Of a stretch of 23,929 bases of DNA, positions 4,774 to 13,938 are shown piece after piece; within the stretch, counting starts at the first letter, position 1; each line of letters begins with the position of its first letter. The notes under the pieces are model-generated. The model ran no database searches. It was not told the DNA's origin and saw only the letters and a program-made list of their open reading frames with translations. This DNA comes from a virus, in the IMG/VR virus record IMGVR_UViG_3300020470_003465, positions 1-23,929 of that record; one strand, given 5' to 3'. A program made the position numbers and the translations under genes.

Positions 4774-7700
4774 TATGCTAGTGCAATCACTCTAAGTTCT
4801 TTGATCCTAGGAACAAAGCACTGACTATTGGATGCTAGTGAAATCTTCACTCTGTAAGTTCTGAATGCAGGGAGTTCATCCGCTGTAAACGTGTACTCTC
4901 TATAATCAAGAGCTTCACTATCAAACGCTTTTGTATTTGATTTGACAATGAAAGAATCAGACTCTCCATTGCTATTTTCTGCAGCGATTACTTGACCTTT
5001 AGAATTCAAATTAGAATAACCAGGGAATGGTGTAAATACGGGGTCAAGACCAACCTTATCGTTAACAGCATAGAATGCTCTAATATCAGCATCTTCTCCA
5101 ATATGTGCAGACAATATAATTTTAATCGAAGATGCTGAATTCTCAAGAACAGTCTCTTGGGAAATGTATTGACATGCAGTTGGATCCTCTCCAATCGTAT
5201 CTACTCTAGAATCTGTAGCATAGTTTGTAATAATATTATTGACTCTATTAGATGTTACAATGGCGTTCACTCTTTGAGCGTCAATAACTGGACTTATGCG
5301 AGTGTCAGTTGTATTCAGTGCCAAACTCATTTGCATCGACTTTCCACCAACAACATTAGTCAACTTCAAATCTTCATTTATCTTAGAAGCAATCATTCTT
5401 GGAGTGTCAAAATAATTCTTTTGATTAATTACAATATTCTCGAATCCAGCATCAACATATGGGATCTCATTTCCACTGAAACTCTTGCTAGTTGTTGTTC
5501 TAACAGTAGCACTAATATTTGTTCCAGTAACAGTGAGATTTTGAACTTGTGGTGTGATAATCTCAAATGGCATGTTTTGCGTGGCCCTTACCTCTCTACC
5601 ACCAGTGGATTTATTTCCACCGATATAGAGTTTTGGATGACCAACATCAGTGCTTCTATCAGTTCCAGTGGTAGAACTCATATCCAATTTGACTTTATAA
5701 GAATCAAATGTAAATGGATCTGATTCGGTAACGTCACTCAAATCATGAGTTCTATTTACTCTCTTCAAGTTTATACCTGAGTTTTCATATTTAAATACTG
5801 GAGTTCCAACTGGATACGTTCTAGGATCTGTTCCTCTAACAATATCTCCACCAACATTATTGCCAGAGACATTTGTATATTCAATGATTTCTTCTCCAAT
5901 CAGAAGGTATCCAACATTTGTAGTTCCGACTCCAACATTTTCAAATGTAGAGAATGTTGTTCCAGATCCAACAGCGATTGCTGACGTAGATCCAGAGGAA
6001 TACTCTGCAGTCAACTTAGTTGGTTTAACATCTGGAAGAACTCCAGAAATAGCGACAGAGTTTTCTGTGAAATACATACCATGATTCTGATGGTTCACCT
6101 TAAAGTGAGTTCCCTCACTATCAACATTAATTGATGTAATCTGAACATCTCCACCTACACCGCCAGGAAGTCCATAATTAAGTTCTGTGCTAATTCCAGA
6201 ACTGTTAGTGTACATGAGAGTTTTTGCTGCACCGACAACAAATTCTCCTTGAACATTATTGAAGACCAATTCATTAGTGATACCAATTCCAGCAATTGTC
6301 AATCTTGCATTTCTGCCAATGGTAGCAATACCGATTGTAGTAATGCCAAGAACATCTCCAACTTGATATCCAGAACCACCACTTGCAATTGTTGCACCAC
6401 TTGCGACAATTGAACCATCTTTAATACTGATATCGGCAGTAGCACCTCTACCATTACCTGTAATGGTTACAAGGTTTACTCCAGAGAATGTAAAACTTCC
6501 ATCAGCTGGAGTGTATCCAAGACCTGCATTACTGATAGTAAGATTGCCAACCGCAGATGCAGCAGATCCTACATAATCTCCTGTTGCATTAGTTCCTTGC
6601 TGAGTAAATGTATTACCCAATTCAAATCCAGAGTCAGCTACAGTAGTGCCTAAACCAACTCTAATTTGTCTAGAGTTCATGACGATTGGATCTGGAAGAA
6701 GTTTTGGAATCTGATTATTTCCTCTAGTCAACTCTGGACTGTAGAATTCGACAGATCCAGTTTCAACAAAGTCTGCTCTATAAAGAGTAAACTTAAGGTC
6801 TTCCCACTGACTTGGTTCCCATGTAGAAGCGTTTTGTGACTTAAACAAAGATCCAAGATATGGTTGGTTAGAAATAAACGTATCTGAGAGAAGATCGTTT
6901 TCACCAATACGTGAGATGTAAACACTATATTTGGTGGAGTTAGATGCAAGACATATGGCATATTCAGTGCCACCCTCTACATAAACAGGAGCTTTAAATT
7001 GAACATTAGTCGCAACTGATCCATCTGCAGAAGTTTCAATATCATCTGGATCAAGAACAATTTCAGAGAATGGAAGAACTCTAGGAGATGGAACTCCATT
7101 TTCCATTGATCTAAGTTGGAAGACAACAGGAACATCCATGTCGTCTTTTGTTCTGAAAAATACGTCGCAACTAGTTAAGAAACATCCAGTTTCATCTTCA
7201 ACTAAGAAAGATTGAGCCAGTGGATCATACCAAGTGATAATTTGTTGAGTTCTTGTTCTTGAAGAAATAACTCTACTCTCAACAACTTCAGCATCAAGGA
7301 CTCTGTTAATGTTTCTACTTTGGAACTCATTCTTCATTTCAACTCTTGCATTTCTGACAGAGATGATATTTTCTTGAACGGTTTCTAAAGTTCCTGTAGA
7401 AGCAAATCCTTCTTCTGCAATAGTTACTGCTTGATCCTGATTATTGTCAATATTATCAGTCAAAGTAAATGTTTTTGTCCCAGTTTCAAATCTTGGGAAA
7501 CTAGCATTGTTTGGATCAGGAATGTAGTAACTACCAATCAATGTAGCAGATATGTCAGAGACAAGTCTTACGTTGGACACAGATGCGATAGCACCACTAC
7601 TTTGTCCACGAAGAGTCATTCCTGATCTGACCCATCCATAGTATTGTCCTTGAGCTTCATTAGAAAGAGAGAAAGTATCAACGTTCAAAACAGTTGCTGT

Positions 7701-10700
7701 TGAAGAATAGGCAGCAGATAAGTCCTGACTATTATATGGATTTTGTCTAAACGTTTTTGTTGGTGCATCATAAGGACCTTCCCTATGATTAGATTGTGCC
7801 ACTCTAAATCTAATAAATGGTGAAGATGGAAGAGTGTTAGATCCGATGTCACCAACAACTTCTGTCAGTCCAACTACAGTTTCACCGACTTCAAATGTGC
7901 CAGAGACCATTGTGATTTCCAATAACTTTGGAACACAGTACTTAGAAACATCAACACCATCAAAGAATGGATAAAGTCTTGTGAGCGGTTTAACTTTCTT
8001 AGAAACAAACTCAACGTTTCTAGATCTCATGAATGGAATGAGATCTCTACTAACAACTCTATCTCCAACAGACTCACGATCAAACTGTTCGGTAACAATG
8101 GTTCTAACACCATTTCTGGATCTAGTTCCCGTCATTGTTCCGGTCTGAATTCTCTCTTCGGTAACCGAATCCGTTACTTGTCTTGTCTCAACTCTTGTAC
8201 GAGATCTACCCCCAGGGCCCTGGCGGTGAATAACATCAGGACCATTTTGAATAACTCTTGTTCTGGTTGATTCAACTATGTCAATACCAGTCCAGTTGGT
8301 TTCCCAGGAGTCCCAAGTAATAGGACCAAATCCTGTCTGGGGATCAATGACCCCATCATCAACCATATTATTAAAGGTTTCTGCGTAATTGCCCTCTGTT
8401 TCAATAATTTTTGCTTCTAGTCTTGCAGTATCAACCCAACTATCAGATGCTGGAGTAAGTTCAAGAGTTCCGTTCCAGAAACTAATCAAGAAAGGAGTTA
8501 CACTTTCGGTTCTGGTAGCGAAATTTTGTTTGATGTATTCAACTTCTGCATAATCAAGAGTTAATATATCATTTTGTTTTCTAACGTTAGCACCTTCTAC
8601 GGTAGAAAAGTTGAGATCTAAGGTTGGATCTGCATCTACTACAGGTCCAAAGATCATGTCAACTGAATTTGTATAATGTCTTGGTCTTAGTTCATTATAC
8701 TTTCTATCAATTGCGTTGTTAATTTTAAATGCAGTATCTTGAGCTAAGAAATCATTGAAGTTATCTACAAAGAATCCAGACTTAAACCTGTTTAAACCCT
8801 CACTATCTGAAATAAAGAAGTTTGCAGTTTCTTTCTCTAAAAGTGAAAGAGTTGTGTAATATTCAAGACTCTTGATTCTATTTTCAAGTTCCTTGATATC
8901 CTGCATTCTAAATCTCTTATGTTGCAAGAAAGTGAACTTAGCATCTCTGACGTTATACAAATATGCTGGTAGTTCTACTCTACAAATTTCAAGAGAATCA
9001 TCAACAGGATCTGGTTTTTGTGGGTTATCTGATGGTGTTCCATAAACAACTTGGAATTTACCTTCTTTGGACAGATAAACTCTGTCAATTCTTCCTTGAT
9101 AATAAGAAACGTCTGTTAAAATTGCATCATCCGATGCAAGAGGATTTGCAGCAGATTGTCCAGATCCATCAAATGCTCTACCAAAAAACTCAAGTGGAGA
9201 TCTTGAACTCTCTGAGACAGTGTGATCAGAGACTCTAGGTCTAATATCAATAATATCTGATGTTCTGAAGACGTTTACATTCTTAATATCATTGGTGTAA
9301 TCTAACTGTGAATAAGAATTAACCGTTGTAATATCACCATCATCAGTGCTTGAGTATGATGCACTTGAGAAATAAATTTTTAACTGCTTCGATGGTTGAG
9401 TATAGTCTGATTTTCTCTTTATTCTTCCATGGTCATAGAAAGTATTTTCTTGACCAGTCTTGAAAGTGTAATTAGAAGAGATATTAAAACTAGGAGTTGA
9501 TAATGTTGAAACCAGCGCAGATGCATTTGACTCTTCAAACTGTACCGTTTCACCCTCAACGAAAGCTATTTCATTTTTGTAAAGGAATGAAATAGATGAA
9601 TCATTTAGTTTTTCTGCTACTATAGCTGCAGCACCACTTGTTTGTCCAACAAACTTCTCACCAATTAAAAGTTCTGCAGTTGTTGTTGAACTGGTATTAA
9701 TCGATTGCAGCACACTTTGTGGGCAAGATGGAGCAGAAGTATCTGCAGATTCAAAAACTCCATGAATTTCGATGACATCTGGAGTATTCAACGAAATAAT
9801 TTCATCTTCAACTCTTACACCAAAAGGATAACTACCAAAGATTAATCCGTTATTCAGAGTCGTTGATCCAGTTCCAGAACCAGACAGTTTTGATTTATCT
9901 ACAATAATAGAGTTGACTCTATTTTTAATTTTTTCTTTTGCTTTTGGTTTTACTTTTCTGAGAGTTGCGATTAAAGTCGCACCAGTATCATCTGTTCCAA
10001 GGTTACGGATCAATAAAGTTTTACCGGTTGTTGCAATATCAAATTTATCTGCACTTAATGCTTCTGTTGATCCATCAGATCTAATCAACAAATATCTCTC
10101 TTCATCAAATGGCAAAAATGATTCATTAGTATCTGCCACCACCTGTGCAGATAATTCATTATTTGCAATGTTTACTGTGAATGTTTTTCTAATGCTCAAA
10201 GACGCATCGGCAAGATCGACATTAGAAACATTGATTTTAGGTAAAGGTGTGAATAAAGTGTCATCAGATGAAGGTGCTAATTCAGTGGTTAGAACCTTCA
10301 GATCCGTTACATTTAATGTTGCAGCTGGTAAGAATCCACTAGAAATGCCAGTAACTGCTGCGACACCTGCTACAGTAACGTGAGTTGTTCCAACGCTAGT
10401 AACTCTTGCAACAATCGGATCACCGTCTAATCCTGGTGTGGTGTCGCTGTATTGAATTAAATCATTTTCTTTTACGATAGTTCCTGGGAACAGTGTATTT
10501 GTACTCTTAATGGTGCTAATTCCACCGGAGAGAGGACTTACGGTCGCAATACCAACTGTAAATTTATTAGATTGAATTACATCAGCACTAAAGGTGTTAA
10601 TACCAGTTGTTCCATCATTTGTTCCATACACAGACTTAGCGTCAGAAATAGTATGCTCAGTAATTGCTATAGCAATTCTACCGTCAGCAATTCCATTAAA

Positions 10701-12302
10701 GATAAGTTTTTCATTTGGAATAAAGGTTCCATTAGTTTCATATACAGTCATTGCTGTTCCAGCAGAAACAGCATGTCTTAAAAATCCTGTGGCACCACTA
10801 TTATCTCCTTTGACAAATGTAGGAATAGATAAAGTGTGTGCCTGATTCAGAGCAATGTCAGTTGTTGTTTGTACATCATAAAGAGCAAGGTTCCATTCGT
10901 TCTCATTAGCATTGGAGGAACTATATGACCCAGACTCCAATCTGAAATCATACACCCTTGCAACACCAACTTCATTTCCAGGAAGAGTTTCTGAACTACT
11001 ACCAAGTCTTTGATCTCTTAGACTTACAAAATATGTGTTTCCAACTCCGATTGTAGGTGTTCTATGTACCCGATTAATCCTTAAGGTTGGTCCAGTATTA
11101 TAAATTATGCTTTGATCTTCTAACGTTCTGGTTGTTCTTGGTTTATCTACATCAAGATATACAGCATTGACGCTTTCAATCTCATAACCTTTAATGTATG
11201 CTTTACCAGGAGAGACTTTATATAATGCTAAATCATCAGTTGGTGTAACACCACCTGGAGTAAATTGACCTGAATTGAATATTCCTTCATTGCCGATATT
11301 ATCATTTAATGATTCAAACGCAGTTATATCAAAAGCCTTTACATAGTAATTTCCAGATTCATCAAAAGTTCTTCTAGCAAGTGTATCGGTTACATCATTA
11401 AAACTAGCTCCTCCACCAAAGAGAGTCTTTCTAGATGTGGTTTGAAGAACACCATTAATTACTGTTGCCAATAAAATAAAATTATCATCATTAAAGTCAT
11501 CAAGTGATTTTTTGAAAAGACTTGTGCTAATTCTGAGTCTATCCGCACCTGGTGCAGAGTAATTACTAAACCCCTGCGAATTATCATTCAGTTCTTCATC
11601 TAAATCTGAAGTGATAATTTCTTCATTAATAAAAAGACCAATTCTATAACTAGGAGTATTTGAATATTGATCTAAGATTAATGTCTCTCTATCTACATTG
11701 ACAAAATTTCCTCTAATAAAGTAAACACCATTTTCAATTTGAAAAGCAGATCCTATCTGAGCCGCATTGGTTTCTATTGTTGCACCAAAAGGAGTTCCAG
11801 CAGCAATCGTCGTATTGCCCAATAAACCGGAGGTTATAACTTCACTGGATGAAAGTTGTTCACCATCAAAAAAGGTTTGAGTTGAGTTATTTGCAGTGCT
11901 AGATCCCAGATAATTTATATAAAGTGTCAAATTTCCATTTTCCGAGTCCTCTGGTAAAAGGACACTTTCAACAACAGCAGTTACTCCAGATGTTTGTCCA
12001 GTTATCTTTGTACCAACTACCTGATCCGCATATGCAGATACAGGAACACCCTGGAAAGAGTTATCCAACTGAACACAATAATATATTTGAGAATATCCAG
12101 TATTTCCTGGAATTACCTTAGCACCCTCTTTAAAGAAATGTTGACCAAATCTTTCAATTTGATTTTGCAGTATGGATTGAAGAGATGTTAACTCTCTAGC
12201 TTGGACAGGATATCCAGGTTTGAATAATACCTTATGATAATCGTTCGTAGGATCAAAATCGTCAAAGTAGGGTGCTACGTTGAGGTTCGTCTGCTGTGGC
12301 AT
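4773..12302 (-). CDS. Very large virion structural protein, DUF4815 type
   Basis: This 2509-residue protein begins with the DUF4815-like pattern: YFDDFDPTNDYHKVLFKPG, VQARELTSLQSILQNQIERF and a following GAKVIPGN (residues 12-67). Other conserved-looking blocks are a helical segment RMQDIKELENRIKSLEYY near 1131-1150; an Arg-rich stretch (about 1340-1400) leading to LIPFMRSRNVEF and YPFFDGVDV; DPLAQSFLVEDE near 1691 with DVFFRTKDDMDVPVVFQLR; and QPYLGSLFKSQNASTWEPSQ near 1811. The C-terminus, from about 2300, carries DTRISPVIDAQRVNAI and FRTYRVKISL. I recall such blocks in large virion proteins of cyanophages and pelagiphages. Short modules shared with other genes are embedded: SGxTAxV units near residue 100, GxGY units near 1925-1980, and an EE...RG unit near 2131-2170. 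It starts six bases after gp8 with a weak AAAGA site, so it is probably co-transcribed with gp8. Likely a baseplate or fibre component; the exact role is unknown. Confidence 0.85.
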   Translation of the reverse strand: MPQQTNLNVAPYFDDFDPTNDYHKVLFKPGYPVQARELTSLQSILQNQIERFGQHFFKEGAKVIPGNTGYSQIYYCVQLDNSFQGVPVSAYADQVVGTKITGQTSGVTAVVESVLLPEDSENGNLTLYINYLGSSTANNSTQTFFDGEQLSSSEVITSGLLGNTTIAAGTPFGATIETNAAQIGSAFQIENGVYFIRGNFVNVDRETLILDQYSNTPSYRIGLFINEEIITSDLDEELNDNSQGFSNYSAPGADRLRISTSLFKKSLDDFNDDNFILLATVINGVLQTTSRKTLFGGGASFNDVTDTLARRTFDESGNYYVKAFDITAFESLNDNIGNEGIFNSGQFTPGGVTPTDDLALYKVSPGKAYIKGYEIESVNAVYLDVDKPRTTRTLEDQSIIYNTGPTLRINRVHRTPTIGVGNTYFVSLRDQRLGSSSETLPGNEVGVARVYDFRLESGSYSSSNANENEWNLALYDVQTTTDIALNQAHTLSIPTFVKGDNSGATGFLRHAVSAGTAMTVYETNGTFIPNEKLIFNGIADGRIAIAITEHTISDAKSVYGTNDGTTGINTFSADVIQSNKFTVGIATVSPLSGGISTIKSTNTLFPGTIVKENDLIQYSDTTPGLDGDPIVARVTSVGTTHVTVAGVAAVTGISSGFLPAATLNVTDLKVLTTELAPSSDDTLFTPLPKINVSNVDLADASLSIRKTFTVNIANNELSAQVVADTNESFLPFDEERYLLIRSDGSTEALSADKFDIATTGKTLLIRNLGTDDTGATLIATLRKVKPKAKEKIKNRVNSIIVDKSKLSGSGTGSTTLNNGLIFGSYPFGVRVEDEIISLNTPDVIEIHGVFESADTSAPSCPQSVLQSINTSSTTTAELLIGEKFVGQTSGAAAIVAEKLNDSSISFLYKNEIAFVEGETVQFEESNASALVSTLSTPSFNISSNYTFKTGQENTFYDHGRIKRKSDYTQPSKQLKIYFSSASYSSTDDGDITTVNSYSQLDYTNDIKNVNVFRTSDIIDIRPRVSDHTVSESSRSPLEFFGRAFDGSGQSAANPLASDDAILTDVSYYQGRIDRVYLSKEGKFQVVYGTPSDNPQKPDPVDDSLEICRVELPAYLYNVRDAKFTFLQHKRFRMQDIKELENRIKSLEYYTTLSLLEKETANFFISDSEGLNRFKSGFFVDNFNDFLAQDTAFKINNAIDRKYNELRPRHYTNSVDMIFGPVVDADPTLDLNFSTVEGANVRKQNDILTLDYAEVEYIKQNFATRTESVTPFLISFWNGTLELTPASDSWVDTARLEAKIIETEGNYAETFNNMVDDGVIDPQTGFGPITWDSWETNWTGIDIVESTRTRVIQNGPDVIHRQGPGGRSRTRVETRQVTDSVTEERIQTGTMTGTRSRNGVRTIVTEQFDRESVGDRVVSRDLIPFMRSRNVEFVSKKVKPLTRLYPFFDGVDVSKYCVPKLLEITMVSGTFEVGETVVGLTEVVGDIGSNTLPSSPFIRFRVAQSNHREGPYDAPTKTFRQNPYNSQDLSAAYSSTATVLNVDTFSLSNEAQGQYYGWVRSGMTLRGQSSGAIASVSNVRLVSDISATLIGSYYIPDPNNASFPRFETGTKTFTLTDNIDNNQDQAVTIAEEGFASTGTLETVQENIISVRNARVEMKNEFQSRNINRVLDAEVVESRVISSRTRTQQIITWYDPLAQSFLVEDETGCFLTSCDVFFRTKDDMDVPVVFQLRSMENGVPSPRVLPFSEIVLDPDDIETSADGSVATNVQFKAPVYVEGGTEYAICLASNSTKYSVYISRIGENDLLSDTFISNQPYLGSLFKSQNASTWEPSQWEDLKFTLYRADFVETGSVEFYSPELTRGNNQIPKLLPDPIVMNSRQIRVGLGTTVADSGFELGNTFTQQGTNATGDYVGSAASAVGNLTISNAGLGYTPADGSFTFSGVNLVTITGNGRGATADISIKDGSIVASGATIASGGSGYQVGDVLGITTIGIATIGRNARLTIAGIGITNELVFNNVQGEFVVGAAKTLMYTNSSGISTELNYGLPGGVGGDVQITSINVDSEGTHFKVNHQNHGMYFTENSVAISGVLPDVKPTKLTAEYSSGSTSAIAVGSGTTFSTFENVGVGTTNVGYLLIGEEIIEYTNVSGNNVGGDIVRGTDPRTYPVGTPVFKYENSGINLKRVNRTHDLSDVTESDPFTFDSYKVKLDMSSTTGTDRSTDVGHPKLYIGGNKSTGGREVRATQNMPFEIITPQVQNLTVTGTNISATVRTTTSKSFSGNEIPYVDAGFENIVINQKNYFDTPRMIASKINEDLKLTNVVGGKSMQMSLALNTTDTRISPVIDAQRVNAIVTSNRVNNIITNYATDSRVDTIGEDPTACQYISQETVLENSASSIKIILSAHIGEDADIRAFYAVNDKVGLDPVFTPFPGYSNLNSKGQVIAAENSNGESDSFIVKSNTKAFDSEALDYREYTFTADELPAFRTYRVKISLASNSQCFVPRIKELRVIALA

Positions 12303-12308
12303 AATTCT

Positions 12309-13862
12309 TTAGAACTGCAAAATAACTTTTATGTCTTCCTTTTGGTTTGACGATCTTGTTATAGATGGTCTGTTGTCAACGTAAATTATATTACCGGAGT
12401 GTTTCTTAACCTCTGGATTGGCAACACCACTCGTAAAGGTTTGACCAAGATAGTATGTACGATTATTTATTACGGTAGATATACCGGAGAAGTTACTATC
12501 GATTGATAAATCAACTCCAGTCGTAGGTGTAATGGTTACTGCTCCACCAGTTCCAGGAGAAGAGGTAAACTCCTCTAAATTAAATCCATATGTTGGTTGA
12601 GTTTGTGCAGTTCCTACAGTATTAAATCCTGCAAGGGATCTATCTTGCCAGTACTTAAGAACTCCAGTATTTTGATCATAACTTATAACTCTACCAACTG
12701 CTGTTGTGCCTGTTGATACAGTCTGAGTAAAATATGAATCCGCTGTAAAAATAGCAGTGCTATATCCAGATCCAACTAATTTAAGAGCACCCAGAGCACT
12801 AGCTTTATCTGCGGAAAGCAAACTAGTGGATCCAAACTGTTCTGGATTTTCTACAACACCAACTCTTGCAATTTGATTGCCTGTTATAAAGTCGGGATTA
12901 TTGTTATCATTTTCAATTCTAGAATAAAGTAAGACATTATATGCTCCAAGTTCTCTATAAATGTCGGCACCATGACCACCTTGTGGCGGAATGATTACAT
13001 CAAACGTTGGTCTAGTGGTTCCTGTTGGAACTCCACCAGCAACCAAATCAACATTTCCATAGGTATATCCAGATCCTTGAGCAGAAACTGTTACAGAACT
13101 AACCTGTTGATTTGCGTCAATAACAATAGTACATTCTGCTCCACTCCCATCCCCTTTAATTGGGACAGAGGTGTATGTAAAGTTTGCAGTTCCAAGTCCT
13201 ACTCCTTTATTCGTAACCGTTACGATCTTAATCGATCCATCTACTGCGTTGTCTCTAACGGCAGAATTATCAGTTGCAGTTTCCCAGTCTGTTGGAACTG
13301 GCATGTAGTCTGTAGATTCAAACTTAGCAACATCACTTGGTTTGATAGTGTAGAGATATTTCCAAATATAACCATCACCACTTGTTCCCGCAGCTCTTGG
13401 TTCTAGATCAGTAAATGTTGGTTCATCCAAAGATGGTCTACCGGTTGCATTATCAGGATCTATACCATTTTGAAGACAAATGTAAACTCGGAAATCACTA
13501 TTCATTACAAAATAATTTGCAAGATATAATGATGTTGATCCAGAAACTACAGCAGTATTTGACCTACTATAATCATGTCGATACATATCATAACTTGTAC
13601 CCGATGACCAAGTTCTTTTAGGAACAACCTGCCTTGCATCATCAGTGTTAATTTTTTTCAATGCAACCATTGTATCCCAATAGTCGTTTTCTTGATCAAA
13701 ATTATCCTTTGGCGAAGGAGGATCAGAATCCCAATCAGTCTGATAATCTGCTGGATTAGTCAATCCAATAAAAGAATAATATGAATTACTGGCGTTAGAT
13801 ACACCAGCAATAAAATTCTTTGCATTTAATATTCTAATCTGATCAGTTATAATGGCAGCCAT
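12309..13862 (-). CDS. gp8: Baseplate wedge subunit, T4 gp8 homologue
   Basis: This 517-residue baseplate wedge protein shows the T4 gp8 hallmarks in order: VALKKINTDDARQVVPKRTW (residues 67-86; T4 has a similar VIPRRDW), GDGYIWKYLYTI (162-173; T4 GDGYVWEYLFEI), and a C-terminus from about 486 with HSGNIIYVDNRPSITR and EDIKVILQF (T4 HSGEMIYMENRPPI ... EINILFTF). The T4 sequences are from memory. T4 gp8 is 334 aa; most of the extra length lies between about residues 210 and 450. It includes a beta-repeat segment (211-270) with GSGYTYGN and the phrase PPQGGHGADIYRELGA (292-307). It sits between the collar-type fibre gene and the DUF4815 gene. A GATAAATA late-promoter candidate lies 19 bases before the ATG. 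The identity is strong for the two ends; the middle is phage-specific. Confidence 0.9.
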   Translation of the reverse strand: MAAIITDQIRILNAKNFIAGVSNASNSYYSFIGLTNPADYQTDWDSDPPSPKDNFDQENDYWDTMVALKKINTDDARQVVPKRTWSSGTSYDMYRHDYSRSNTAVVSGSTSLYLANYFVMNSDFRVYICLQNGIDPDNATGRPSLDEPTFTDLEPRAAGTSGDGYIWKYLYTIKPSDVAKFESTDYMPVPTDWETATDNSAVRDNAVDGSIKIVTVTNKGVGLGTANFTYTSVPIKGDGSGAECTIVIDANQQVSSVTVSAQGSGYTYGNVDLVAGGVPTGTTRPTFDVIIPPQGGHGADIYRELGAYNVLLYSRIENDNNNPDFITGNQIARVGVVENPEQFGSTSLLSADKASALGALKLVGSGYSTAIFTADSYFTQTVSTGTTAVGRVISYDQNTGVLKYWQDRSLAGFNTVGTAQTQPTYGFNLEEFTSSPGTGGAVTITPTTGVDLSIDSNFSGISTVINNRTYYLGQTFTSGVANPEVKKHSGNIIYVDNRPSITRSSNQKEDIKVILQF

Positions 13863-13881
13863 TTTGGACAGAGTTTTCCTT

Positions 13882-13889
13882 TATTTATC
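13882..13889 (-). promoter_or_regulatory. Candidate late promoter GATAAATA before gp8
   Basis: The minus strand reads CAGGATAAATAAAGG, ending 19 bases before the gp8 ATG, in the longest spacer of the window (76 bp). It matches seven of eight bases of the T4 late consensus and fits the NATAAATA form I recall for marine T4-like phages. It probably drives gp8 and the co-linear DUF4815 gene. Confidence 0.65.
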
Positions 13890-13938
13890 CTGCGAAAATA
13901 TAGTTTTTTAGTATGAGTTAATTCTGATGTTATTGAGT

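Noticed and set aside
5157-5723. Plus-strand open frame of 188 codons, and other plus-strand frames of 60-170 codons
   Set aside because: They lie antisense to well-supported genes, have low-complexity or Ser/Cys/Asn-rich translations, no family resemblance and no consistent ribosome sites. AT-rich coding DNA with few stops opposite explains them.
12468-12475. AATAAATA on the minus strand inside gp8 as a promoter
   Set aside because: It is within coding sequence far from any start; in AT-rich DNA such matches are expected by chance.
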